DNA from: Aphodosoma sp045614825 | Lineage (GTDB): Bacteria > Bacteroidota > Bacteroidia > Bacteroidales > Paludibacteraceae | NCBI GenBank assembly: GCA_045614825.1 | Contig: JAZLDO010000069.1 | Location: forward strand, 1 to 7,859 | DNA: 7,859 bases | Direction of reading: 5' to 3' | Shown: piece after piece, positions 1-6,566 of the stretch | Layout of the letters: the number at the start of each line of letters is the position of its first letter | Numbering within the stretch: the stretch's first letter is position 1 | Position numbers and translations under genes: made by a program | The notes under the pieces: model-generated | The model's input: only the letters and a program-made list of their open reading frames with translations | What the model was told of the DNA's origin: nothing | Database searches by the model: none

Positions 1-177
1 AAATTCGAAATACTCGTTACAAACATCAGTGATGATAGTGAAACCTGGAGGACATGGCACTCCGATGAGGTTCATTTCGGCAAGGTTAGCACCTTTACCG
101 CCAAGCAGATTTCTCATATCTGCTTTACCTTCAGCTTGTCCGTTACCGAAGGTATAAACACGTTTTTTGTTTTCCAT
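1..177 (-). CDS. ppdK: Pyruvate, phosphate dikinase, N-terminal fragment (59 residues visible)
   Basis: Cytoplasmic enzyme that interconverts pyruvate + ATP + Pi and phosphoenolpyruvate + AMP + PPi, at the glycolysis/gluconeogenesis branch point. Only the start of the gene is present; it runs off the low-coordinate edge. The visible part opens MENKKRVYTFGNG and continues with LLGGKGANLAEM (residues 24-35) and a PPGFTI segment (43-48). These are the hallmark N-terminal motifs of the PPDK nucleotide-binding (ATP-grasp-like) domain. The start is the ATG at 177-175, which gives the usual PPDK N-terminus; an A/T-rich stretch without a Shine-Dalgarno precedes it, as is common in Bacteroidetes. A good promoter lies about 110-140 nt upstream, so the gene has its own transcription start and does not depend on dgt. 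The catalytic His domain and the C-terminal PEP-binding domain lie outside the window, so intactness cannot be judged. Confidence 0.95.
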   Translation of the reverse strand, partial: MENKKRVYTFGNGQAEGKADMRNLLGGKGANLAEMNLIGVPCPPGFTIITDVCNEYFEF

Positions 178-287
178 AAAAAAAACTAATATATATTCTA
201 ATAGTGTATTATACCGAATAATATCTGATACTTAATAAGTTATATGGTTAGCATACCACTTATTGTACCTTATACATTTCAAGTGTG
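178..287 (-). other. ppdK 5' leader, AT-rich, with a possible small hairpin
   Basis: This stretch between the ppdK promoter and start codon contains no ORF. On inspection one imperfect inverted repeat stands out: ATAAGT (235-240) pairs with ACTTAT (258-263), and an inner GGT (246-248) pairs with ACC (255-257), leaving a 5-nt bulge. It does not resemble a riboswitch class I know. A leader of about 105 nt is long enough for post-transcriptional control, but nothing here demonstrates it. Confidence 0.35.
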
Positions 288-318
288 CAAAGTTACAATT
301 TTTTTGTGATTTTTGCAA
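288..318 (-). promoter_or_regulatory. Bacteroidetes-type promoter for ppdK
   Basis: On the minus strand, TTG (318-316) is followed by 20 nt and then TAACTTTG (295-288). This matches the Bacteroidetes primary-sigma consensus TTTG/TTG, 19-21 nt, TAnnTTTG. Transcription would begin near 280-284, giving a leader of about 105 nt before the ppdK ATG at 177. The -33 element overlaps the left arm of an inverted repeat (317-325 / 347-355). Assignment rests on consensus and spacing only. Confidence 0.75.
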
Positions 319-355
319 TAGTTAACGTGCATTTTTTAAACTAAATTTAACTATT
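317..355. repeat. 9-bp perfect inverted repeat between dgt stop and ppdK promoter
   Basis: AATAGTTAA (317-325) and TTAACTATT (347-355) are exact reverse complements separated by 21 nt. The right arm directly abuts the dgt stop codon (358-356) and the left arm covers most of the ppdK -33 element. The stem is almost all A:T, and the minus-strand sequence after it is A-rich rather than T-rich, so it is a poor intrinsic terminator. It could be an operator site, a weak 3' hairpin of the dgt mRNA, or chance in AT-rich DNA. Confidence 0.4.
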
Positions 356-1690
356 TTATATCGTTGGCAAACTCATACCATTGATTTTGCGATATAAATC
401 AAGGGCATAAACATCGGTCATACCGCTTATATAATCTAATATACTTTGTACTTTTTCGTAGTCGCTCTCTGCCGACACATTATATTGCTGAGGAATGCGA
501 CTGAGGAATTGTTTCGAATATGCCTTTTCGGGCTCAAATACTGCTTTCATCAATATATCGAGCAACTCACTAATAATTTTATAACCAGCCAATTCGATAT
601 CGAGTACCATCTGCGCACGATATATCTTCTTAACCGACACCTTCGAGCTATGTTTATACGCCTCGCACAAATCTTCTGGCAAATGGTCAATCAATGCTCC
701 CTTAAATTCGCCATTCAATATCGCCTCTTCGTTATCAACAAACACTTTGCTCACACCATCTATCAACGTGCCTACAACCGAGCTACGCAAATATGATATT
801 TGCTCATTTTCGTCCGACACTATTCTAAACACTTCCTTCTCTGCACGCTCTCTGCGCTTCTGTGGTAAATATCTCATCAACAAATCTTTGGTCTCGTCGA
901 ATGTCAACAAACGCAACTTATAAGCATCCTCTATATCCATCATTTGATAACATATATCATCTGCCGCCTCAACCAAATAGACCAATGGATAGCGAGCATA
1001 TCTATCCTTATTGTAAGGATTGCGTATTATGCCTAAATCTTCGGCTATGCGCTCATACGACTTCACCTCCGACTGAAAGAATCCAAACTTCTGTTTCTTC
1101 TGATCTGCAAATCTCGATTCGTAAGGGTATTTCACTATCGATGCCAATGTAGGGTATGTGAGCACAAAACCACCCTCGCGACGACCTTCAAATTGGTGCG
1201 TCAATATACGAAAAGCGTTTGCATTGCCCTCGAATGTAGTCAAATCCGCCCACTCTGCTTCAGTAATATTCAATCGATTGCGATACTCTACCCCTTTGCC
1301 TTCTGAGAAAAATGTGCCTATAGCATTCTCGCCCGAATGGCCAAATGGCGGATTACCCAAGTCATGAGCCAAACATGCTGCCGCCACAATGGCTCCTATC
1401 TCGCTCAGTTCTGATGCCAATTCGGGATATTTAGCCGACAATTCGCGCCCCACATTGTTGCCTATCGAACGACCTACGCACGACACTTCCAAGCTATGCG
1501 TCAATCTATTATGCACAAAAACACTGCCTGGCAACGGAAAGACTTGCGTCTTATTCTGCAAACGACGAAAAGCTGGCGAAAATATCAATCTATCATAATC
1601 GCGCTGAAACTCTGTGCGCCCATCATGATTGCCTTGATAATGGTTCTCCATCCCAAATCGCTTAGTTGTTATCAATTTATCCCATTTCAT
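356..1690 (-). CDS. dgt: Deoxyguanosinetriphosphate triphosphohydrolase (dGTPase), HD superfamily
   Basis: Cytoplasmic metal-dependent enzyme that hydrolyses dGTP (in many homologues other dNTPs too) to the deoxynucleoside and triphosphate, so it lowers or balances dNTP pools. From the ATG at 1690 it is 444 residues, a typical Bacteroidetes dGTPase length. The early R-x-x-x-Q-R-D-x-D-R-L region (25-35) is followed by NRLTHS with metal ligand H65, then AHDLGNPPFGHSGE (108-121) with the HD pair H109-D110, the family motif FEGNANAFRIL (153-163), and EAADDI (241-246) supplying the last Asp ligand. All HD residues are present. The same frame stays open upstream to an ATG at 1789, but those 33 codons are interspersed repeat sequence, and the conserved protein begins MKWDKL at 1690. 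The gene follows the helicase-nuclease after 104 nt with no visible promoter between, so co-transcription is likely. Confidence 0.95.
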   Translation of the reverse strand: MKWDKLITTKRFGMENHYQGNHDGRTEFQRDYDRLIFSPAFRRLQNKTQVFPLPGSVFVHNRLTHSLEVSCVGRSIGNNVGRELSAKYPELASELSEIGAIVAAACLAHDLGNPPFGHSGENAIGTFFSEGKGVEYRNRLNITEAEWADLTTFEGNANAFRILTHQFEGRREGGFVLTYPTLASIVKYPYESRFADQKKQKFGFFQSEVKSYERIAEDLGIIRNPYNKDRYARYPLVYLVEAADDICYQMMDIEDAYKLRLLTFDETKDLLMRYLPQKRRERAEKEVFRIVSDENEQISYLRSSVVGTLIDGVSKVFVDNEEAILNGEFKGALIDHLPEDLCEAYKHSSKVSVKKIYRAQMVLDIELAGYKIISELLDILMKAVFEPEKAYSKQFLSRIPQQYNVSAESDYEKVQSILDYISGMTDVYALDLYRKINGMSLPTI

Positions 1691-1794
1691 ATTTTTTAGA
1701 CTTTTAGATATTAGATTGTTGACCATCTCACTCTCACCCTGAATTAAGGAGTATTCCGAAGGGCGAGGGGGTGTCTGATTGTTGACCATTGACT
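1691..1794. other. Repeat-filled spacer between helicase-nuclease stop and dgt start
   Basis: The 104-nt gap is almost wholly repeat sequence. Two 13-bp direct copies of GATTGTTGACCAT (1714-1726 and 1777-1789) flank a GC-richer hairpin element (1733-1772). On the outer sides lie tracts with about 7-bp periodicity: TAGA/TTGA at 1697, 1705, 1712 and 1719, and four units ending in GAC at 1780-1807. The last tract runs into the final codons of the helicase gene. I see no TAnnTTTG promoter and no convincing terminator, so read-through into dgt is expected. Confidence 0.7.
1733..1772 (-). repeat. Interspersed hairpin element, copy 1 (REP/MITE-like)
   Basis: This 40-bp GC-richer element aligns with 6735-6775 at about 70% identity by eye with one gap. 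Shared blocks are CTC-CCCTG, TTA-GGAG, CGAAG and CGAG-GGGT. It carries a small CC-GAA-GG hairpin whose equivalent in the second copy is GGTC-GAA-GACC, so the paired bases differ but pairing is kept. It is intergenic and flanked by 13-bp direct repeats. It encodes no protein and no transposase is nearby. The strand is given as that of the surrounding transcript. Confidence 0.6.
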
Positions 1795-1807
1795 TTAGAC
1801 TTTCGAC
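1780..1807. repeat. Degenerate heptamer tract at the 3' end of the helicase gene
   Basis: Four consecutive 7-nt units share a 3' GAC on the plus strand: TGTTGAC, CATTGAC, TTTAGAC and TTTCGAC. On the minus strand this reads as GTCnnnn repeated four times. The tract spans the last codons and stop (1797-1795) of the helicase-nuclease, so the protein's final residues SKV come from repeat sequence. A related but less regular tract, with spacings of 8, 7 and 7, lies at 1697-1722. Confidence 0.6.
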
Positions 1808-4800
1808 AATAATCTCTCTTTAGCATACAAAATAGCACCTTTGGCTTCATACCCCATCTCGCGTATAAGTCGCACATAACAACCCACTTGGCGCTGATAT
1901 TTAGCATGGAGTTCATCGGAATATTCGCCAAACTTATAATCTACTACCACAACCTCATTCGTTGCATCGTCGATCATCACTCTGTCGGGACGATAAACTC
2001 TACCCTTCTCTCCATCAAATATCTCAGCCTCATTCATCACACGCCATCGCGAATCAAACAATTCAGCCACTCCATCTATTGCCAATATCGCCTCTACCTC
2101 ACCATGCAAACCATCAATATTCTCGCCCTCCCGCTCTATCCATTCTATCGCCTGATCAACATCATCCAATGTTATTATTCTTTCAAACAATTTATGCATC
2201 ATGATCCCATATATGCGAGTATCATCATCGCCTGTATCATCCGAGTATTTGAATCGCAACCGAGCTCTTGAAGCCACCTCTTCTGCTGTAGGCAATATCT
2301 CTTTGTCTCGCCTCAATTCTATATTTTCAATCTTCTCTTTATCATCTTTTTTCTTTGGCGAATAAGGCACCTTTTCATTAGACTCATAAACCATCTCATC
2401 GGAATCTTGTTCGAGCAACATACCACGCAACATTTTCGCAATAGGTATGCGATCTATTGCGCTAGAATCTTTTTTCTCTTTGGATTCATTACTGTCACAG
2501 TATATATACAATTGTTGCGATGCACGAGTAGTAGCCACATATAACACATTCATCACATCCAAGCATGTTGCCAAATACTCTTCAACCACATCATCCTTAA
2601 ACTCACTACCAAGCAACTTCTTCGAACTCCTTGTATTTACAGGCACAACCGACACTTCGTCTATAAACAGATGATTTTTTCGAGTCTTACACGTTGTATC
2701 AACCAACTGTATATTATCTTGTTTAGATAATCCCATAGACCAATCCATAAAAGGCATAAATACCACACCAAACTCCAAGCCTTTCGATTTATGTATTGTA
2801 ATGATTCTCACCGCATCACCACCCTCTGGCATTGCAATAAAAGTCTTCTCACCCTGAATACCCCAATACTCCAACAACGACCTTATATCCAACGTTCCAT
2901 CAATGGCATAGGTCTGCACTTTATCCACAAACGACTGCAAATATATACTATGTACTCCGTCATCTACATCATTCAACGCAAACACACCAATCAACGACTC
3001 AATCAAACTCAACAGCGACATATATTTCACTCGACCAAACCTTTCACTATTCTCAACTCCAAACACCAATCTCTCCCATGCTACATAATCATCACCCCTA
3101 TACGATATCAACTCAAAATCCTCAGCATCAATCTGTTTACCTTGAATCTCTCGATACAATGCCACCACATTGGCTCTGTACAACTGCTCGTATGGCTGCA
3201 TCAAATATTCGAGCACAGCAACAATAAATCGCACCGCCACATCATCCGCCACACACAACGCCTCCGACGAATAAAACGGTATTTGCTCCTCTTTCAATCG
3301 CTCAGCCACCTTTCGAGCCTCTTTATTCTCACGCACCAATACAGCCATCTCGCCATAATGCTCTAACTCTCTCATCGTTTCCACCATACGATTCAAACTC
3401 TGCACCTTCCATTTCAACTCCTTATCCTCCTCATCATCAACCAAAAACTCTACTCTCACATAGCCCTTAGGATTATCATCCTTACCCACACCTTGCTTAC
3501 TATCAGCATATATTCCCTGCAAATAAGTAGCCTTCTCATCTATCACATGCTGAGTCTTCAACTGCGCATCTGCCAACTTAGGCAATTCGGCATACAATTT
3601 ATTATTAAACTCTATCACCTCTGCACTACTGCGAAAATTCTTTGCTAGCGTATCATCTGCCACACAATCACCAAATTCTTTTTTTATCCCCTCATGCAGA
3701 ATACTCCAATCGCCATTGCGCCAACGATATATACTCTGTTTCACATCGCCCACTATCATCGACTCATTGCCTTGCGCCACTGCCTCTTTCAACAATGGTA
3801 TGAAATTCGACCATTGCAATCGCGACGTATCCTGAAACTCATCTATCATAAAATGATTGGTTCGCACACCCACCTTCTCATATATAAACGGAGTATCCGA
3901 ATTATCTATAATCTTATTTATAAAATCAGCAGTTGACGATATCATCAAACAATCCTTCGCCTTACAAATCTCCATCGCCTGATTGTCTATCTCATTCAAT
4001 ATACCTAAAATATAAATATACGAATTCAAAATCTTTGCTGTCTGATACTCTCTAAATCTCTCTCCTTCACACAACTCCACAATCCTCTTCGCACACTCAT
4101 GCAAAACTCTTGCAACTGCTAACGCATCAACATCTTTCTTAAAATCTTTACTCAACCACGCACTTTCATCATCCGACATAGCACATTTCAAAAACGTAAC
4201 AGTCAAACTAAAATAATTTTTACTTAAATTATCATAATAAAAACGAGTAACTCTACACTGAGTTCCCCTACCAAACATAGCTCCTATATCCCCTACTCCA
4301 CTCAAAGCCCTCTCTGCCTCCTCACACACCATTTTCAAATCTGCTTCAAGCTTTCGAATAATACCACGAAGATGATCTCTATACTCCTTCAATCGCTTCA
4401 AATCAAAACCAAACGACTCCTTCTGCAATCTATACGACTCCTTCGCCACCAAGTCAGTCAACCCCAATATCGCATTTCTCGGATTCCACGAACGACCCTC
4501 CCCTATATTATCACCTGCAAACTCAGTCAACCAATCCAACAACTGCCCTTCATTATCACCATCCAACGACGATAACATGTTATCCACAGCCATCTCCAAT
4601 ATTGTCTTAGTCTCCAACTCCACCTGATACTGATTATTCAAGTTCAACTCCCTCGCAAACGAACGCACAATCTGTTGGAAAAATCCATCAATCGTCGAAA
4701 CCCTAAACTGCGTATAATCCTGCAAAATATCAGTCAAAAACCTCTCAGCCATCTGAGCAATAACATCATCTTGCACCTCTTTCAAAGTAGATATATTCTC

Positions 4801-5052
4801 CCTTAATTTCTCAACATAATCCTCCTTCTCCCCCTTCGACAACTCATACAACGCCTTCACAATCCTCTCCTTCATCTCCGCAGTCGATTTATTCGTAAAC
4901 GTAACAGCCAAAATCCCCCGATGCAAATTGAGAGTTGAGAGTTGAAAGTTGAGAGTTGAAAGTTGTGCATTGAATAAATATCTAATATACTCATACACCA
5001 ACGTATAAGTCTTACCCGAACCAGCCGAAGCTTTATATACCTTTATCGACAT
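1795..5052 (-). CDS. AddA/RecB-like UvrD-family ATP-dependent helicase-nuclease
   Basis: A 1085-residue superfamily 1A DNA helicase fused to a RecB-type nuclease, expected to unwind and degrade double-strand DNA ends for recombinational repair. Motifs in order: Walker A ASAGSGKT (8-15), motif Ia AVTFTNKST (49-57), RVSTIDGFF (117-125), Walker B/motif II IDEFQDTS (403-410), motif III GDVKQSIYRWRNGD (435-448), motif IV NFRSS (472-476), motif V ITIHKSKGLEF (751-761) and motif VI VLYVATTRA (836-844). The C-terminal nuclease is complete by eye: H953, D1023 in RPDRV, DYK at 1038-1040, and Q1055 with Y1059. The ATG at 5052 puts Walker A at the usual distance from the N-terminus. Residues 28-43, between Walker A and Ia, are encoded largely by a heptamer repeat array. 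No AddB-like partner is visible in the window. The gene starts 63 nt after the ATPase gene and probably continues into dgt. Family assignment is firm; addA as a symbol would be an inference. Confidence 0.92.
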   Translation of the reverse strand: MSIKVYKASAGSGKTYTLVYEYIRYLFNAQLSTLNFQLSTLNLHRGILAVTFTNKSTAEMKERIVKALYELSKGEKEDYVEKLRENISTLKEVQDDVIAQMAERFLTDILQDYTQFRVSTIDGFFQQIVRSFARELNLNNQYQVELETKTILEMAVDNMLSSLDGDNEGQLLDWLTEFAGDNIGEGRSWNPRNAILGLTDLVAKESYRLQKESFGFDLKRLKEYRDHLRGIIRKLEADLKMVCEEAERALSGVGDIGAMFGRGTQCRVTRFYYDNLSKNYFSLTVTFLKCAMSDDESAWLSKDFKKDVDALAVARVLHECAKRIVELCEGERFREYQTAKILNSYIYILGILNEIDNQAMEICKAKDCLMISSTADFINKIIDNSDTPFIYEKVGVRTNHFMIDEFQDTSRLQWSNFIPLLKEAVAQGNESMIVGDVKQSIYRWRNGDWSILHEGIKKEFGDCVADDTLAKNFRSSAEVIEFNNKLYAELPKLADAQLKTQHVIDEKATYLQGIYADSKQGVGKDDNPKGYVRVEFLVDDEEDKELKWKVQSLNRMVETMRELEHYGEMAVLVRENKEARKVAERLKEEQIPFYSSEALCVADDVAVRFIVAVLEYLMQPYEQLYRANVVALYREIQGKQIDAEDFELISYRGDDYVAWERLVFGVENSERFGRVKYMSLLSLIESLIGVFALNDVDDGVHSIYLQSFVDKVQTYAIDGTLDIRSLLEYWGIQGEKTFIAMPEGGDAVRIITIHKSKGLEFGVVFMPFMDWSMGLSKQDNIQLVDTTCKTRKNHLFIDEVSVVPVNTRSSKKLLGSEFKDDVVEEYLATCLDVMNVLYVATTRASQQLYIYCDSNESKEKKDSSAIDRIPIAKMLRGMLLEQDSDEMVYESNEKVPYSPKKKDDKEKIENIELRRDKEILPTAEEVASRARLRFKYSDDTGDDDTRIYGIMMHKLFERIITLDDVDQAIEWIEREGENIDGLHGEVEAILAIDGVAELFDSRWRVMNEAEIFDGEKGRVYRPDRVMIDDATNEVVVVDYKFGEYSDELHAKYQRQVGCYVRLIREMGYEAKGAILYAKERLLSKV
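4928..4962. repeat. In-frame heptamer array inside the helicase-nuclease gene
   Basis: Five perfect tandem units of TTGARAG (plus strand) occupy 4928-4934, 4935-4941, 4942-4948, 4949-4955 and 4956-4962, with the R base G, G, A, G, A. Two decayed units (TTGTGCA and TTGAATA) follow to 4976. On the coding strand the array reads as alternating CTCTCAA/CTTTCAA and yields a 7-residue periodic peptide (QLSTLNF, QLSTLNL) at residues 30-43. Each unit is 7 bp, so any copy change that is not a multiple of three shifts the frame. Confidence 0.9.
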
Positions 5053-5115
5053 AAAAATTAAAAAAAATATTAAACCAAATCACTTCTCATGATTTACAAT
5101 ACAAAAAAATGAACG
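5053..5115 (-). promoter_or_regulatory. ATPase-helicase gap with a weak hairpin and a weak promoter-like match
   Basis: The 63-nt spacer holds a perfect 6-bp stem (5077-5082 with 5090-5095, 7-nt loop). On the minus strand it is followed by a T-rich run, so it could act as a weak terminator or attenuator between the two genes. An alternative reading is a poor promoter: TTTG ending at 5102, 18 nt, then GTGATTTG (5083-5076), which lacks the TA of the -7 consensus. Neither is convincing. Whether the helicase is read through from the ATPase promoter is open. Confidence 0.3.
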
Positions 5116-6468
5116 CTATAAAAAAGGAGTCATATAAATAGGCAAAAACACAATACCATTTTCACATTTCAAATCCTGATAATGAATAACATAAGGCACA
5201 TAAAGTTGAGAATTATATTTTTTCACAAATTTACCCAAAGATGTTAGCGTATAACGAGTAGTTGATTTCACTTCTATTGGTGAAATATTATGCCGATTTG
5301 AAATAGTTGGTTTCTGAATCAAAAAATCTATCTCCATTCTATCATCAGCAGTATTAGAATATTGTGAATAAAAATACAACCTATGTCCCGAAGTTCGAAG
5401 CATCTGAGCAACAACATTCTCCACCAGCATTCCTTTATTTATTTCCAATTTATCTAATAGAAGCTTTTTATAAATTTCTTCACTCACGATAGTCTTTTCA
5501 TCAAAAGCCAAACTAATCAACAGCCCCGTATCTGCCATATAACATTTCAACTGCTGAGTATCCATTTTCATTCTAAGCCCCAACGAAGGTTCGGTTGCAC
5601 CCCAACAAATATTTATAACTTGCGACTCTTCTAACCAAAAAAACGAAGTTTCATACTCTCGAAAACGAGCTGTAGATTGAATATCCTGCAAACGAAACTT
5701 TTTCTCATGGCGTTGCAATGTTGCAGGCAGTTGTTCAAAAATACTTTTTACCTTTGTTTCAAATCCCGAAGCATATTTTTCGATATCCGACTTATACAGA
5801 GATAATATATCTCTCTTAACTTTATCAACCTCTGCAAAGTTCTTGTTACTCTCAATATATCGACACACCGCTTGAGGCATACCGCCAACAATCATATACT
5901 CTTTAAACATATCCATAGCCTTACGATGCATCAATGGTCCAAGAGGCTTTTGATTTTCAAAACATAATTTAAGAAAAGGAATCAACATCTCATCACCTAA
6001 AGCCCAAGCAAACTCCTCAAAATCCATGGGATACATCTGCAATCTACGCTCTTCTGATGGAATGACAATATCTTTAACATTCTTATTTATAGAAACCAAT
6101 GAACCTGTCTCAATAAAATCATAACGCCCATCTTCAACAAGATATTTGATTGCAGCCCTTGCTCTCGGACAAAGTTGCACCTCATCAAAAACAATAAGCG
6201 ACTCTCTTTCAAACAACTTAACACCCGTCACATTCTGCAAGTACATAAACAACGAATCTAAATTCGAAAGATAGTTATCAAACAAAGCAAATATATCTTT
6301 GGATGCACTATTGAAGTCAATAAAAATAAAAGATTTATACTCATTTTTTGCAAATTCTCTAACAATATAACTTTTACCAACACGACGCGCTCCATCTATA
6401 AGAATAGCAACTCTACCCTTCTCTTCTTCTTTCCATTTCAGTAACTCATTATAAATCTTACGTTTCAT
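5116..6468 (-). CDS. AAA+ ATPase of the AAA_14 / DUF4143 family
   Basis: A 450-residue predicted cytoplasmic ATPase with no signal peptide or membrane segment. Walker A is GARRVGKS (26-33); the ARRVGK form is typical of AAA_14. Walker B is LIVFDE (91-96), followed by a sensor-like ETGS (120-123). The C-terminal half fits DUF4143 and contains EID (379-381) and IEVKS (398-402), spaced like the acidic and E-x-K residues of a PD-(D/E)XK nuclease fold. Whether it cuts DNA is unknown. The family is abundant and multicopy in Bacteroidetes and archaea, and its cellular role is not established. The ATG at 6468 places Walker A at the normal distance. The gene has its own promoter, a leader of 33-bp tandem repeats, and a strong terminator upstream that isolates it from the surface-protein gene. 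It could therefore be an independent accessory gene lying next to a conserved helicase-dgt block. Confidence 0.9.
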   Translation of the reverse strand: MKRKIYNELLKWKEEEKGRVAILIDGARRVGKSYIVREFAKNEYKSFIFIDFNSASKDIFALFDNYLSNLDSLFMYLQNVTGVKLFERESLIVFDEVQLCPRARAAIKYLVEDGRYDFIETGSLVSINKNVKDIVIPSEERRLQMYPMDFEEFAWALGDEMLIPFLKLCFENQKPLGPLMHRKAMDMFKEYMIVGGMPQAVCRYIESNKNFAEVDKVKRDILSLYKSDIEKYASGFETKVKSIFEQLPATLQRHEKKFRLQDIQSTARFREYETSFFWLEESQVINICWGATEPSLGLRMKMDTQQLKCYMADTGLLISLAFDEKTIVSEEIYKKLLLDKLEINKGMLVENVVAQMLRTSGHRLYFYSQYSNTADDRMEIDFLIQKPTISNRHNISPIEVKSTTRYTLTSLGKFVKKYNSQLYVPYVIHYQDLKCENGIVFLPIYMTPFL

Positions 6469-6478
6469 ATCACAAAAT

Positions 6479-6561
6479 CACATTTTTAAGGTTTAGAAAC
6501 ATACAAATCACCACATTTTTAAGGTTTAGAAATATGCAAATTCCCACATTTTTAAGGTTTA
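6479..6561 (-). repeat. 33-bp tandem repeat, about 2.5 copies, in the ATPase leader
   Basis: The core CACATTTTTAAGGTTTA begins at 6479, 6512 and 6545, exactly 33 bp apart. The first two copies extend the match through GAAA (to 6499 and 6532) and continue with similar sequence (ATACAAATCAC versus TATGCAAATTCC). The third diverges after 6561, where the promoter -7 region begins. The array therefore occupies nearly all of the predicted 5' untranslated leader and ends about 10 nt before the ATPase start codon. The array is head-to-tail with no unique spacers. Confidence 0.9.
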
Positions 6562-6566
6562 CAATG

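Noticed and set aside
356..1789. dgt starting at the ATG at 1789
   Set aside because: The extra 33 codons are interspersed repeat sequence shared in part with 6735-6775 and are not expected in dGTPases; the conserved N-terminus begins at 1690.
2791..3366. A 191-codon plus-strand open frame antisense to the helicase-nuclease
   Set aside because: It lies wholly inside a well-supported gene, its protein is rich in His, Gln, Ile and Ser with no recognisable domain, and it reflects the low-stop shadow of the purine-rich coding strand. Other plus-strand frames in the window are the same kind of shadow.
356..6468. A complete undescribed defence system made of ATPase, helicase-nuclease and dGTPase
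   Set aside because: The ATPase has its own promoter, the helicase and dGTPase have clear housekeeping explanations, and no mobile element or other defence gene is visible. The idea is kept only as a low-interest hypothesis.
6513..6548. Short ORF MWEFAYF in the ATPase leader
   Set aside because: An ATG followed by seven codons arises by chance from the repeat; the equivalent ATG in the next copies gives only one or two codons, so there is no pattern of conservation.
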